Below the pieces are notes generated by a model, which saw only the letters and a program-made list of their open reading frames with translations, made no database searches and was not told the origin of the DNA. Both the position numbers and the translations under genes were made by a program. Below, one piece after another: positions 52,641 through 61,842 of a DNA stretch of 64,000 nucleotides. Positions within the stretch are counted from its first letter, which is position 1. The number at the start of each line of letters is the position of its first letter. The DNA is from Chloroflexi bacterium CFX4. GTDB lineage: Bacteria > Chloroflexota > Anaerolineae > Aggregatilineales > UBA2796. Location of the stretch: assembly GCA_021404685.1 (NCBI GenBank), contig QWHC01000010.1, positions 108,546-172,545 of the forward strand, given 5' to 3'.

Positions 52641-52665
52641 AAGGGCGGGAAAACTTCCCGCCCTT
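52641..52665 (-). terminator. Terminator of the ABC exporter operon
   Basis: AAGGGCGGGAA (52641-52651) and TTCCCGCCCTT (52655-52665) form an 11-bp perfect stem with a 3-nt loop, followed on the minus strand by GCCTTTTCCC. It lies just after the stop at 52682. Confidence 0.8.
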
Positions 52666-52681
52666 AGCCGTCTTGTTGTGC

Positions 52682-54547
52682 TTAGGCAACTGCCTCAGTT
52701 GCCGCAGGCTGTGCCGCCTCGATAGCGGCTGCGGGTACTTGTTGATCGCCAAACGGATCGTATGCCTGTTCGCGTTCGGCGCGGAACTGCTGCGTATACA
52801 AGCGGTAGTAGTGTCCGCGTTGGCGCATCAGCTCAGCGTGGTTGCCCATCTCGGTGATGCCGCCATCTTCAATGACGATGATCTTATCGGCGCGCCGAAT
52901 GGTGCTGAGCCGATGGGCGATCACGAAACTCGTCCGCCCGCGCATCAGTGCTTCCATGCCGCGCTGAATGAGCGCCTCGGTCAGCGTATCTACGGAGCTG
53001 GTTGCCTCATCCATGATGAAGATTTCAGGCTTTGCCAGCACTGCCCGCGCAAGGCTGATCAACTGCTTCTGCCCAACTGAGAGCAAATTGCCGCCTTCGC
53101 CCACTTCCTCAGCATAGCCTTTCTCAAGGTTGCTGATAAAAGGATGCGCGCCGGCGACCTTCGCTGCCTCTTCCACTTCGGCATCGCTGGCATCCAGCCT
53201 GCCGTAGCGGATGTTCTCGCGGATGCTGCCGCTGAACAGGTGCGGCGTTTGCAACACCACACCGATCCGCGACTGGATCGAGTCCAGCGTGTATTCGGTG
53301 TAATCGCGCCCATTGATGCGGATCACGCCGTTTTTCGGCTCATAGAAGCGGCAGATCAGGTTGATGATTGTGGATTTGCCGCCGCCCGTCGGACCGACCA
53401 GCGCCACCGTCTCGCCTGCTTGCACCGTCAGGTTGAAGTTCCGCAAAACAGGCTTATCCTCTGTGTAGTAGAAGTCCACCGCCTCAAAGCGAATCTCACC
53501 CGTCACCGTCTCGGCGGCAACCGCATTCGGACGGTCTTTGATCTCCGCCTCAGAATCGAGCAGCGAGAAGGTGCGTTCGGCGCTGGCAACGGCGTGCTGC
53601 ATCTCCGCGTAGACACGCGCAAGGTCTTGCACGGGCCACAGCATAAAGGTGATGTAGCCGATGAACGCCTGAATGCTGCCGACGGTCAGCGTGCCGCCCA
53701 GCGCCTGCGCGCCGCCATACCACACGATCACGCCGAGCGCCAACGCACTGACCAACTGCACCGAAGGCAGAAAGAGCGCCGAAAGCCACGCCGCACGGAA
53801 CGAGGCGCGGTACATGCCGCTGGAGAGCGCGCTGAATTCCTCAAGGTTCTGCGCCTCGCGCCCCAGCGCCTTCACCACGCGCACGCCCGTGATGTTCTCG
53901 TTGTAGGCGCCGGTAATCTTGCTGTTCTGCTTCCGCACCAAGCGGTATTCGACCAGAATGCGCTTTTGAAACCAGAACGCGATCATCAGCAGGAACGGCA
54001 GCACCGCAAAGACGATGAGCGTCATCTGCCAGTTGATGCTGATCATGAACACGAACGAGATGATGAGGTTCATCAGCGCCCAGACCACATCCAACATGCC
54101 CCACGTCACCAAGTCGGCAATGCGCTCGGAGTCGCTGTTCACGCGGGACATGATCCAGCCGACCGGCGTCTTGCTGAAGTAGGAGAGCGAGAGCGTTTGC
54201 AAGTGATTGAACAAGCGCTTCCGCAGGTCATACTGCACATGCTGACCCAACACGCCCGCCAGCACAATGAAGCCGAACACACAGGCAGCAAAGACGATCT
54301 GCCCTGCGCCGTAGAGCAGCAGCACACGAATCAGCGACTCGGTATCGCCCGGCACAATGCCCTCATCAATGATGATCTTGCCCAAGTAGGTGAAGATTGC
54401 CTCTAACATGGAGACAATCCCAATGGTCACCACGAAGCCTAGCACCCATCGCCAACGCGCACGCACCAGCCCTAGAATGCGTAGGATCGTCTTAGCGCTA
54501 AAGCGCGTGGCGAATTCTTCTTCTTCCCAGTAGCCTGCCTCAGACAC
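52682..54547 (-). CDS. ABC exporter half-transporter, catalytic-site subunit
   Basis: A 621-residue TM-ATPase fusion with six TM helices (about 30-320) and a nucleotide-binding domain. Walker A is GPTGGGKST (about 383), Walker [13 protein letters not shown] with the catalytic Glu present (about 507), while the signature is LLSVGQKQL instead of LSGGQ. The GTG at 54547 is chosen because AAGGAGA precedes it by 6 nt; it overlaps the upstream gene by 8 nt. Together with that gene it should form a heterodimer of the BmrCD/TM287-288 kind exporting drugs or lipids. The final 35 residues are Ala/Pro-rich. Confidence 0.92.
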   Translation of the reverse strand: MSEAGYWEEEEFATRFSAKTILRILGLVRARWRWVLGFVVTIGIVSMLEAIFTYLGKIIIDEGIVPGDTESLIRVLLLYGAGQIVFAACVFGFIVLAGVLGQHVQYDLRKRLFNHLQTLSLSYFSKTPVGWIMSRVNSDSERIADLVTWGMLDVVWALMNLIISFVFMISINWQMTLIVFAVLPFLLMIAFWFQKRILVEYRLVRKQNSKITGAYNENITGVRVVKALGREAQNLEEFSALSSGMYRASFRAAWLSALFLPSVQLVSALALGVIVWYGGAQALGGTLTVGSIQAFIGYITFMLWPVQDLARVYAEMQHAVASAERTFSLLDSEAEIKDRPNAVAAETVTGEIRFEAVDFYYTEDKPVLRNFNLTVQAGETVALVGPTGGGKSTIINLICRFYEPKNGVIRINGRDYTEYTLDSIQSRIGVVLQTPHLFSGSIRENIRYGRLDASDAEVEEAAKVAGAHPFISNLEKGYAEEVGEGGNLLSVGQKQLISLARAVLAKPEIFIMDEATSSVDTLTEALIQRGMEALMRGRTSFVIAHRLSTIRRADKIIVIEDGGITEMGNHAELMRQRGHYYRLYTQQFRAEREQAYDPFGDQQVPAAAIEAAQPAATEAVA

Positions 54548-56414
54548 TGGCGATCTCCTTTTCAAGCTCTGCTTCAATGCGCGATTGCACATCGTAAATC
54601 TGGCGGTAGAAACCCGTCTGTGCCATCAATTCGGCGTGCGTGCCGTGCTGGGCGATCTTGCCATCTTCCAGCACAAGGATCAGGTCAGCGTTCATCACGC
54701 TGTGAACACGGTGCGCGATGATAAACGTCGTGCGATTTTCCATCAGGCGATCCATCGCGTCGTTAATCTCTGCCTCTGTTTCGGTATCCACCGATGAAGT
54801 GGCATCGTCCAGGATCAAAATGCGCGGATTCTTCAAGAGCGTGCGCGCAATGGCGATGCGCTGCTTCTGACCGCCGCTGAGCGTTACGCCGCGCTCGCCA
54901 ACCAACGTCTCATAGCCCTTCGGGAAGGTCAAGATCACGTCGTGAACGGCAGCAGCACGCGCCGCTGCTTCCACTTCGGCATCGCTCACTTGGCGCGCCA
55001 CGCCGTAGGTGATGTTTTCCCGAATGCTGCGCGAGAACAAGAACGGCTCTTGCTCCACAATCCCGATCTGCGAACGCAGATAGGCACGCGAATAGTCGGT
55101 TAGCGGCACACCATCCAGTTTGATCACGCCGTCGGTATAATCATAGAAGCGCGGCAGCAGGTTCACCAGCGTTGTTTTGCCGCTGCCGGTGCCGCCCAGC
55201 AGGGCGATGCGCTGACCGGGCTGGCACTCAAAGGTGATGCCGTGCAGCACAGTCCCGCCGCCATCAGGATAGACGAACGAGACGTTCTGGAAACTGAGCG
55301 CGCCTTGCACGTTGCCCAACGGCTGATAAATGCCATCCGACAGCGGCTCGCGCACTTCGCGCAGAATGTCCAACAGGCGCTGGAACGAGACTAGCCCTTC
55401 GGTCATATGCACGATGATGCGCCCTAAGTTACGCATTGGGTTGATGATCTGGATCAGCAAGCCGACGAAGGCAAGGTAGGTGCCGAGCGTCACATCGCCG
55501 TTGATGACCATCAGCGCCACGATGAACAAGCTGCCCACAATCTGCGCGCCGCAGATCAGATCGGTGAGCGGCCAATAGACCGCGTGCAGCATCATGAAGC
55601 GCTTGCCGCGCTGAAAACGCTCTGTGTTGGCGGTGTCGTACTTGCCGCGCTCATAGGACTGCCGCGCAAATGCCTTCACCACGCGCACGCCGCTTAGATT
55701 CTCTTGCAGGATGGTCGTCGTGACGGCATCTTGTTCCTGATATTCTTCATAGCGCTTGGAGATGCGCTGGAAGAAGAACAGCGACAGCCCAATGATGAAC
55801 GGTATGCAGATCAGCGAGAGCAAGCCCAGCCGCCAATCAAGCATCATGAGCGTGATCCAGTTCACGCCGAACAGCAAAATGATGCGCCCTAAGCCAATTG
55901 CCTGATCGGCAAAAAAGCGCCGCACCGCGTCCACATCAGAGGTCGAGCGCTGGATCAGATCACCGGTCTGCGCCTTCGCATGGTAGGCAAAGGTCAAGCG
56001 CTGCACATGGTCAAACAGATAGTTCCGCAGGCGCAGCGTGATGCCTTCCGCCGTCCGCGATGCCAAGCGCCCACTCCAGAAGGTGAAGCCACCTTCAAAG
56101 AGCGCTAAGCCGATGAAGCCAAGCGCAATCAGCGGCAGTTGGTCATAAGGACGGGCAGGATCGGTCAGCACGTCATCCACAAGATATTGCAGCAGCACAA
56201 AGGTAACTGCCTTTGCCAGCGCTGCCACACCAAGCGAGAGCGCCGCGCCGATATAGGTCAGGCGAAAGCCCGTTATCAGCCGCCACATGCCCAGCAGCCG
56301 TTTTTCAGAGACCGCGTGCTTCAGATCATAGTCTGGCACGCGCACAGGGTGAGGAATTGCCGTTGAGGTCAAGTTGAAGTACTCCACAAGGGTTTGGGAT
56401 AATCGCGAAAGCAT
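54540..56414 (-). CDS. ABC exporter half-transporter, degenerate-site subunit
   Basis: A 624-residue partner of the subunit encoded downstream: six TM helices (about 45-330), Walker A GGTGSGKTT (about 406), a canonical signature LSGGQKQRIAIA, and Walker B ILILDDATSSVD, in which the catalytic Glu is replaced by Asp (about 532). The pair therefore has one consensus site (its LSGGQ with the partner's Glu) and one degenerate site, the classical heterodimeric exporter arrangement. ATG 56414 is the first ATG after the promoter; no ribosome site is evident. Substrate unknown. Confidence 0.92.
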   Translation of the reverse strand: MLSRLSQTLVEYFNLTSTAIPHPVRVPDYDLKHAVSEKRLLGMWRLITGFRLTYIGAALSLGVAALAKAVTFVLLQYLVDDVLTDPARPYDQLPLIALGFIGLALFEGGFTFWSGRLASRTAEGITLRLRNYLFDHVQRLTFAYHAKAQTGDLIQRSTSDVDAVRRFFADQAIGLGRIILLFGVNWITLMMLDWRLGLLSLICIPFIIGLSLFFFQRISKRYEEYQEQDAVTTTILQENLSGVRVVKAFARQSYERGKYDTANTERFQRGKRFMMLHAVYWPLTDLICGAQIVGSLFIVALMVINGDVTLGTYLAFVGLLIQIINPMRNLGRIIVHMTEGLVSFQRLLDILREVREPLSDGIYQPLGNVQGALSFQNVSFVYPDGGGTVLHGITFECQPGQRIALLGGTGSGKTTLVNLLPRFYDYTDGVIKLDGVPLTDYSRAYLRSQIGIVEQEPFLFSRSIRENITYGVARQVSDAEVEAAARAAAVHDVILTFPKGYETLVGERGVTLSGGQKQRIAIARTLLKNPRILILDDATSSVDTETEAEINDAMDRLMENRTTFIIAHRVHSVMNADLILVLEDGKIAQHGTHAELMAQTGFYRQIYDVQSRIEAELEKEIASV

Positions 56415-56446
56415 TACACATAGGATGTTCGTGCCGCCGATCACGC

Positions 56447-56474
56447 ATTATACACCTTTTTTGGATCAAGGCAA
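56447..56474 (-). promoter_or_regulatory. Promoter of the ABC exporter operon
   Basis: On the minus strand TTGCCT (56474-56469), 16 nt, TATAAT (56452-56447), about 32 nt before ATG 56414. Confidence 0.6.
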
Positions 56475-56550
56475 GGTGTATTTGGTTGATTACGGCTCAA
56501 TACGGCTCAGGCGTTAGGCGGCTTGCCCGCCTAGGCGCGGTATGCCCACA

Positions 56551-56580
56551 CAAAATGCGCCTTGCCGCACGGCAAAGCGC
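56551..56580 (-). terminator. Terminator of the catabolic operon
   Basis: GCGC-T-TTGCCG-TG-CGGCAA-G-GCGC (56580-56557 on the minus strand) followed by ATTTTG. One mismatched pair interrupts a 10-bp stem. It is 44 nt after the FAD-oxidase stop. A second small inverted repeat, TAGGCGG/CCGCCTA, is at 56515-56533. Confidence 0.55.
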
Positions 56581-56623
56581 TAGAGGTTAGGCGCTTGTTG
56601 TTTATCTGCGTGTTATAACCAAA

Positions 56624-58048
56624 CTACACGCCCAGCTTGCCCGGACACATGATGTTGTTCGGATCAAGCGCCTGCTTCAACTGCCGCAGCAGCGCCATGC
56701 CCTCCGCCGCATACTGCGCGCTTAGGTAGGGCGCAAGGCGCATTCCCACACCGTGATGATCGTTCAGCACGGCGCCTGCTTCCAATGCAGCCTGCACGCC
56801 GACGCGGAAAATCGTATCGTGCAGCGCTTTTGCCTCCGCCAAATCATCAGGTCCGACGGGAATTTTGGCGCGGGCGTAGATCATGCTGCCCCATTCATAC
56901 CAATGGGAGAAGTGCGTCGTCAGCGAGAGGTTGAAGTGCGCTGGCACAGCAGCGCGGACAGCTTGCGTGGTGGCGTGGTAGACTGCCTCGATGTGTTCAT
57001 AGTCTGCCACCACATCTATCGTTCCCCAGATGCTGGGCAGTTCGGGCGCATAGGGCGGATAGTAGAACACATAGCGGCGTTCCCACCACGTCGCGCTGAT
57101 TTGGGCAGGCAGCGCCGCGCCGCCGCAAGCGCGCATGATCTCGGCAACCTTTGCTGCCTCTACCTCCACCAAATCGGGATATTCACCATCGCACATGATC
57201 ACGAAGGTCGGATCGGGCAGTGGCATATCCACCGCACGCGCCAGACTGTGCGCGGCAGCGTAATCGTCGTAGAGGCGCATCACCGACGGACGCAACCCAC
57301 TGACCATCACTTGCCGCCCTGCCTCAACGCCATCTGCCAGATTTTTGAAGGCATAGGCAAGGAAGGCACGCTTGGCAGGCAACCGCCGCAGCTTGACGAC
57401 CGCTGCCGTGATAACGCCGAAAATGCCTTCTGCGCCGATCAGCAATTGCGTGAGTTCAGGGCCGGCGGCGTGGCGCGGCACACTTGGCGTGCGGACGATC
57501 TCGCCCGTCGGCGTGACGAATTCAAGGCTCAGCACGTGGTCTTCGATCTTGCCGTACTTGGTGGAAAGCACGCCCGATCCGCGTGCGCCGATGCTGCCGC
57601 CAATAGTTGCCCACTCGGTGGAAGCCGGATAGTGCGTGAAGGACAAGCCTACCGCGTTCAGCTCCGCCTCAAAATCGCGGCAGATTTTGCCCGCCTCCAC
57701 TGTGCAGGTCAGCGATTTCATGTCCATATGCCGCACGCGATTCATGCCCTTGAGGTCTAGCACGATGCCGCCGCGATCCGCGTTAGCGGCACCCTGCACA
57801 CCGCTGCCGCCGCCCCAAGGCGTGATTGGCACACCGTATTGGTTTGCCAAGCGCACAACTGCCGCCACCTGCTCTGTGCTAGTGGCACGCACCACCACAT
57901 CCGGGCGGCTGATGGGCGCACCCGCCGCCGCCGCCGCGATGGCATACCACCACTGGTCAGCGGCGTAGGGTTGCTTTGCCTCTGGTGTGGTCAGCACATT
58001 TGCCGCACCAACAATTTGGGTGAGTGCCTCGATTAGTCGGGAGTCCAT
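56624..58048 (-). CDS. FAD-linked oxidase (GlcD/AGPS-like, VAO family)
   Basis: A 474-residue flavoenzyme. The PCMH FAD-binding domain (about 35-215) shows VRLANQYGVPITPWGGGSG, GIVLDLKGMNRV, FTHYPASTEWATIGGSIGARGSG and EFVTPTGEIV; the C-terminal substrate domain ends with LNDHHGVGMRLAPYL and LDPNNIMCPGKLGV, both typical. It oxidises a 2-hydroxy acid or related substrate, closest in pattern to glycolate/lactate oxidases and alkyl-DHAP synthase-like proteins. No iron-sulfur partner is adjacent. It is the last gene of the minus-strand operon and overlaps the creatininase gene by 16 nt. Confidence 0.9.
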   Translation of the reverse strand: MDSRLIEALTQIVGAANVLTTPEAKQPYAADQWWYAIAAAAAGAPISRPDVVVRATSTEQVAAVVRLANQYGVPITPWGGGSGVQGAANADRGGIVLDLKGMNRVRHMDMKSLTCTVEAGKICRDFEAELNAVGLSFTHYPASTEWATIGGSIGARGSGVLSTKYGKIEDHVLSLEFVTPTGEIVRTPSVPRHAAGPELTQLLIGAEGIFGVITAAVVKLRRLPAKRAFLAYAFKNLADGVEAGRQVMVSGLRPSVMRLYDDYAAAHSLARAVDMPLPDPTFVIMCDGEYPDLVEVEAAKVAEIMRACGGAALPAQISATWWERRYVFYYPPYAPELPSIWGTIDVVADYEHIEAVYHATTQAVRAAVPAHFNLSLTTHFSHWYEWGSMIYARAKIPVGPDDLAEAKALHDTIFRVGVQAALEAGAVLNDHHGVGMRLAPYLSAQYAAEGMALLRQLKQALDPNNIMCPGKLGV

Positions 58049-59040
58049 GCTTTATCCACCGTAAAATCGCGGTCGTGAACGGTCACTTCAACCTTCTCCA
58101 ATTCGTAAACAGCGTCAATCAGGTGTTGGGCAAAGCGCTGGAAGGCAATCTCGCCCTTTTCAGCCGTGCCATGCTGCGGCACACCCATCACGCCAGAGTC
58201 CGTGAATTCCTCGTGATCAAAGGGAAAACTGAAATACTGGTAACCTTGAAATTCGGCGTCGGGCATTCCGTCTTTCTTTGCCCATGCCTCACCAAGCCAT
58301 GCCGGGGCGTGCGCCTTATCGGTCTTGGCGCGGTCAAGGCGCACCAACTCGGCGTTGTGCGCCAACACCTGGGAAGTCTCCAGTTCGCCGGCGTGCCAGC
58401 CGGGCGTTTGTTCGGGCGTGCCTTCCAGCACATCTTTCAACATACCGATGTAGCGCTCGGCGTAGGGCTTGTAGTAGGCGATCAGGGCGCCCGTCTCGTA
58501 GCGCAGGCGGCGCAGCACCGGATCAATGACCTTGACGTTGCTGCCATGCCCGTTGACGAAGATCAGGCGGTTGAAGCCGTGATGGATCAGGCTGCGCCCA
58601 ATGTCGTAAATCAGGTTGAGGTAAGTGTTCTCGCGCAGGGTGATGGTGCCAGCGCCCCAGCCCGGCGAGCGCATGTGTTGCGGCGAATAACCAAGCCAGA
58701 GCGTCGGTGTGTAGAGGATGCCGGCAGCCTCACCTGCCCGCTTGGCAACTTCGAGGGCGGTGATGCTGTCGCAAAAAAGCGGCAGGTGCGGTCCGTGCTG
58801 CTCTAGGCTTGCCTTCGGGATGAGGATGGTATCGGAGTGTTTCAGGTATTCCTGAACATCCACATAGCTTAGATCGCCCAAGCAGAAGGACGGAAACTTC
58901 AAATCGAGCGTGCGGCGGCGCGCTGTGGCGCCGTTAGCAGTCGAAGGAATCGGTGAGAGTTTCGGCACACGCGCCGACTTTTTCGCATCGGCTTTGGCTG
59001 CCTTTTCCGCACCACCATTCTTGGAACTTTTCTTAGGCAT
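58033..59040 (-). CDS. Creatininase-family amidohydrolase
   Basis: A 335-residue protein with a Lys/Ala-rich N-terminal tail (residues 1-45) and the creatininase fold. Metal ligands are seen in SLEQHGPHLPLFCDS (Glu, His, Asp), the NGHGSN loop and GWHAGELETS (His, Glu). The family hydrolyses cyclic amides or similar C-N bonds (creatinine, FAPy, mycofactocin). The start at 59040 is used because GGAGAG lies 5 nt before it and homologues do not extend further; it overlaps the upstream gene's end by 8 nt. The true substrate depends on the operon, which looks like sugar-acid or hydroxy-acid catabolism. Confidence 0.88.
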   Translation of the reverse strand: MPKKSSKNGGAEKAAKADAKKSARVPKLSPIPSTANGATARRRTLDLKFPSFCLGDLSYVDVQEYLKHSDTILIPKASLEQHGPHLPLFCDSITALEVAKRAGEAAGILYTPTLWLGYSPQHMRSPGWGAGTITLRENTYLNLIYDIGRSLIHHGFNRLIFVNGHGSNVKVIDPVLRRLRYETGALIAYYKPYAERYIGMLKDVLEGTPEQTPGWHAGELETSQVLAHNAELVRLDRAKTDKAHAPAWLGEAWAKKDGMPDAEFQGYQYFSFPFDHEEFTDSGVMGVPQHGTAEKGEIAFQRFAQHLIDAVYELEKVEVTVHDRDFTVDKAWTPD

Positions 59041-60265
59041 AGAACTCTCCAAACAGGGTGAACGCCTCTGCCTGCACAGCATCGGCAAAACTATCCTCAT
59101 TGATATGACCTGCAAGCTCAAGGTAGCGAATGCCGCGCTTGAGTCCGTTTTTCAGAACATCGCGCACAGCCTGATTGGTTTCAGGCTGCCAAAACGCGCC
59201 ACCTTCAATATCCATCACGGAGCCACCGCCTAACGGCGCGATGACCGTCACTGCGCCGCGTGCGCGGTTGAGCTTCTCCGTCAAAAAGTGAGCCGCCTCA
59301 AGCTGTTCGGCGTGCGTTAGGCGCACAAGGGTGAATTCAGGATTGTGATAGTAGGTAGGGCGCCCCTGATATGCCTCTGGCACTTCATGGCGTGCGCCAA
59401 AGACCACAAAATCGAGGCAGCCAAGCACCACCACGGCGGGAAGCGCGGCTTGGGCAAGGGCATCCAGGCGCGTTTTGCCACCGTTGTGATAGCCGCCTGC
59501 CACAGCGCCTGCCACCTCGCTGAGCGTATAATCCAGCACGCCATCAAAATAGCCAACCAGCATGAGTTCTTCCATTGCAATGCCGCCGACGCCGTTCGCA
59601 TGGAAGATCACAAAGTCGTAGCCCTGTGCCTCAAAGTGCGGACGCATCCGCAACAGCGGCTTGGTCGTGTTGCCCAGCATGGTGGCAGCGATGGCACGCC
59701 GTGCGCGCCGCTGCGGTTGGCGTTCGGCATAGCGCTGCGCCATGCCATAGATCGCCGCCGCCGCGTTATCGTAGACGGCGCAACTGATCGGGTTCAGACC
59801 GAGGATGTCTACGATAGAGTGCATCACGAGCGTATCGCGTGTGCCGACCAACGGACCGAAACGGCGCTGCCCGCTGGCAATCGGCGAGACGATCAGCTTG
59901 GGAAAGCCCATCGGCAGCACTTTCATGGCGGCAGCTGCCAGCACTGCGCCTTCCGCGCCACCCAGCGAAACCACACCATGAATTTTGCTGTTGGCTGCCA
60001 GCTCAAGGGCAAGTTTGCGAACGCCTTTCAGCATTTCCTCAACCGCCTTGCCGCGTGTGCCTGCTTGCCGCAGTGTTTCCAGATCGCTGCCCGCCGCCTG
60101 TGCCACAGCCCGCCGATCAATATCGGCAGTGATGCCGTTTGGTTCGCCCAAGATGCCTGAATCGAGGACGAGCGTCTCGCCGCCGAGTGCCTGAATCTGA
60201 TCACGCAGATAGGCAGTCTCAGGACCCTTGGTATCCAAAGTGCCAATTAAAAGAACAGTAGCCAT
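59033..60265 (-). CDS. Tm-1-like ATP-binding protein (UPF0261)
   Basis: A 410-residue soluble protein of the UPF0261/Tm-1 family. Signatures include VLLIGTLDTKGPETAYLRDQI at the N-terminus (in part LLIGTLDTKGPE), VSLGGAEGAVLAAAAMKVLP (Gly-rich ATP loop, about 104-123), VGTRDTLVMHSIVDILGLN and FHANGVGGIAMEEL. In plants Tm-1 blocks a viral replicase; bacterial forms are thought to act on small molecules and often sit beside TIM-barrel proteins. ATG 60265 is taken because the frame upstream (to 60313) has no ribosome site. It lies 69 nt after the epimerase-like gene. Confidence 0.88.
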   Translation of the reverse strand: MATVLLIGTLDTKGPETAYLRDQIQALGGETLVLDSGILGEPNGITADIDRRAVAQAAGSDLETLRQAGTRGKAVEEMLKGVRKLALELAANSKIHGVVSLGGAEGAVLAAAAMKVLPMGFPKLIVSPIASGQRRFGPLVGTRDTLVMHSIVDILGLNPISCAVYDNAAAAIYGMAQRYAERQPQRRARRAIAATMLGNTTKPLLRMRPHFEAQGYDFVIFHANGVGGIAMEELMLVGYFDGVLDYTLSEVAGAVAGGYHNGGKTRLDALAQAALPAVVVLGCLDFVVFGARHEVPEAYQGRPTYYHNPEFTLVRLTHAEQLEAAHFLTEKLNRARGAVTVIAPLGGGSVMDIEGGAFWQPETNQAVRDVLKNGLKRGIRYLELAGHINEDSFADAVQAEAFTLFGEFYA

Positions 60266-60334
60266 CTTAAAAATCTCTTTTAGATAAAGCTGCGGCGGAG
60301 AAGCATAAGGCATTCCGCCGCAGCCGTCGAACGC

Positions 60335-61222
60335 TTAAGCGCCCGCTTTGCGGAGATGCTCAATCGCGTTTTTGCAGTGGCGTGTGTAGAGCGCGTCGCT
60401 CATCAGGTCGCTGCCGTGATCGCGGATGAACTTCAAATCTGCCTCGCTCACTTCCGAGACGCCGCTATCAGCATCTTGGGCGGATTCGCGCAGCGGCGAG
60501 CGATCAAACGGCACGACGAACTCGACGGTCAGCGCGCCATCATAGCCAACTTCCTTCAACACGCTGATCAACTCTGACCAGTTGTAAGTGCCTTCGCCCG
60601 GTGCGCGGCGGTTGTTATCGGCAACGTGGAAATCTACCAGCTTGCTGCCCGTATTGCGGATCGCCTGATAAATATCCGCCTCCTCAATGTTCAGGTGGAA
60701 GGCATCAAGGCAAACGCCCACGTCTTCACCAACATCCGCCGCAAGGCGCAGCGCCTGATCATGCCGATTGAGGAAGTTGGTCTCAAAGCGGTTCAGCGGC
60801 TCCAAGCCGATTTTCACCTTCTTCTTACGGGCATGGTCGGCAATGCGCTTCAGCCCTTCGACGGCCCACGCCCACTCGGTATCAGGATCAGCCATCGCCA
60901 CCACCTTGCCCACTTCGCTTGGCACAATGGTGATCAGGCTGCCGCCAAGCGCCTCGACCATATCAATGCATTCCATCACATAGGTCTGGCTCATCTCGCG
61001 GAAGTAGGGATCGGCGTGGATGAGATCACGCCCTTTGATCATGATGGTGACCGTTCCCCAGCACTCTAGTTTGTGTTCGTCCAGCAGTTTCCGCACCGCT
61101 TTCACGTCATAGCGGCGCGGCTCGCCCATGATTTGAATGCCATCGTAGCCCAGCGCGGCAAGGCGCTTGATGGTGGCTTCAATCGGCTCAGGGCGCATCC
61201 AGTTGTGCATCACAACACGCAT
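60335..61222 (-). CDS. Sugar-phosphate isomerase/epimerase-type TIM barrel
   Basis: A 295-residue TIM barrel of the xylose isomerase-like/AP-endonuclease-2 superfamily. Metal ligands of the D-tagatose/psicose 3-epimerase type are visible in order: Glu in IGLEPLNRFETN (about 140), Asp in VCLDAFHLNIEE (about 172), His in VDFHVADNNRRAPGEG (about 198) and Glu in LTVEFV (about 235). It probably epimerises a ketose or isomerises a hydroxy-keto acid. First gene of the operon with the Tm-1-like, creatininase and FAD-oxidase genes. AAAGGATG precedes the ATG. Confidence 0.9.
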   Translation of the reverse strand: MRVVMHNWMRPEPIEATIKRLAALGYDGIQIMGEPRRYDVKAVRKLLDEHKLECWGTVTIMIKGRDLIHADPYFREMSQTYVMECIDMVEALGGSLITIVPSEVGKVVAMADPDTEWAWAVEGLKRIADHARKKKVKIGLEPLNRFETNFLNRHDQALRLAADVGEDVGVCLDAFHLNIEEADIYQAIRNTGSKLVDFHVADNNRRAPGEGTYNWSELISVLKEVGYDGALTVEFVVPFDRSPLRESAQDADSGVSEVSEADLKFIRDHGSDLMSDALYTRHCKNAIEHLRKAGA

Positions 61223-61288
61223 AATGAAACATCCTTTCTTAAGTAAAAACGGTTAAGTTGTTTGGTGCAACTAATTCGATCAAAGGTA

Positions 61289-61317
61289 ATGGTATGAGGT
61301 CTTGGCGGAATTGTCAA
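61289..61317 (-). promoter_or_regulatory. Promoter of the epimerase operon
   Basis: On the minus strand TTGACA (61317-61312), 17 nt, TACCAT (61294-61289). Downstream of the expected start is an inverted repeat AGTTG-TTTGGTG-CAACT (61256-61272 on the plus strand), a possible repressor site acting as a roadblock. Confidence 0.65.
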
Positions 61318-61403
61318 GCAGGTTGGGTGCGCGAACCTGCCGAACTTTGTGAGGATAGGCAAGGGCGCGGGCGGCGCCACAAGCGCCCAACATAATTTGC
61401 CCT

Positions 61404-61433
61404 TTGACACATTGATGAACATCAATGTATACT
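61404..61433 (+). promoter_or_regulatory. arsR promoter with embedded operator (leaderless)
   Basis: TTGACA (61404-61409), 18 nt, TATACT (61428-61433), six bases (CTGGAC), ATG 61440. Between the boxes lies a perfect palindrome ATTGAT-GAAC-ATCAAT (61411-61426). Its position fits autorepression by the ArsR-type protein. Confidence 0.8.
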
Positions 61434-61439
61434 CTGGAC

Positions 61440-61763
61440 ATGAGCGTTGACCTAGTCAGTTTTGCAAAGGCACTTGCCGACGACACACGGCAAGAAATTA
61501 TGGCACACTTGTGCTGCGTCTGGCTGAATGTGGGCGAGATCGTCGCTAAGCTGGAAGGGAAGGTGAACCAACCTACGGTGAGCCACCACCTGAAAAAGCT
61601 GCAAGAGGCGAATCTGGTGCTGACACGGCAAGACGGGCGCGAACACTACTATACGCTGAATGAAGATGCCATCGCACTGTGCTGCGGTCGGTTGATGCTG
61701 CGCTTTGCGCCGCAGCGCGCCGAACGCCTCATCCGCGTTGAAGATATTTCAACCAGCACGTAG
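61440..61763 (+). CDS. arsR: ArsR/SmtB-family transcriptional repressor
   Basis: A 107-residue winged-helix regulator: helix-turn-helix [19 protein letters not shown] (about 42-60) and wing [11 protein letters not shown]. The usual metal box ELCVCDL is replaced by HLCCVWLN (Cys25/Cys26) and a second Cys pair is at 81/82, so it may bind arsenite through an uncommon site. ATG 61440 is chosen by the promoter; a longer reading (61425) would start inside the -10. It should repress itself and arsM through matching operators and leave DNA on metalloid binding. Confidence 0.9.
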   Translation: MSVDLVSFAKALADDTRQEIMAHLCCVWLNVGEIVAKLEGKVNQPTVSHHLKKLQEANLVLTRQDGREHYYTLNEDAIALCCGRLMLRFAPQRAERLIRVEDISTST

Positions 61764-61802
61764 CAGCGCCAGCCGCACAAGCCATTTTTTTACGCTCAAT
61801 CC

Positions 61803-61818
61803 ATTGATAAGTGTCAAT
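61803..61818 (+). promoter_or_regulatory. Second ArsR operator, upstream of arsM
   Basis: ATTGA-TAAGTG-TCAAT is a 16-bp inverted repeat sharing the ATTGA half-site and length with the palindrome in the arsR promoter (61411-61426). It is 25 nt before the arsM ATG, so arsM has its own controlled promoter or a relay site. Confidence 0.65.
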
Positions 61819-61842
61819 ATGTTTTACATGAGGGAGGCAGAC

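Noticed and set aside
53144..54406. A 420-codon plus-strand frame rich in His, Arg and Gln
   Set aside because: It is opposite an ABC exporter gene with complete motifs.
56753..57760. A 335-codon plus-strand frame
   Set aside because: It is opposite the FAD-linked oxidase gene and has no family features.
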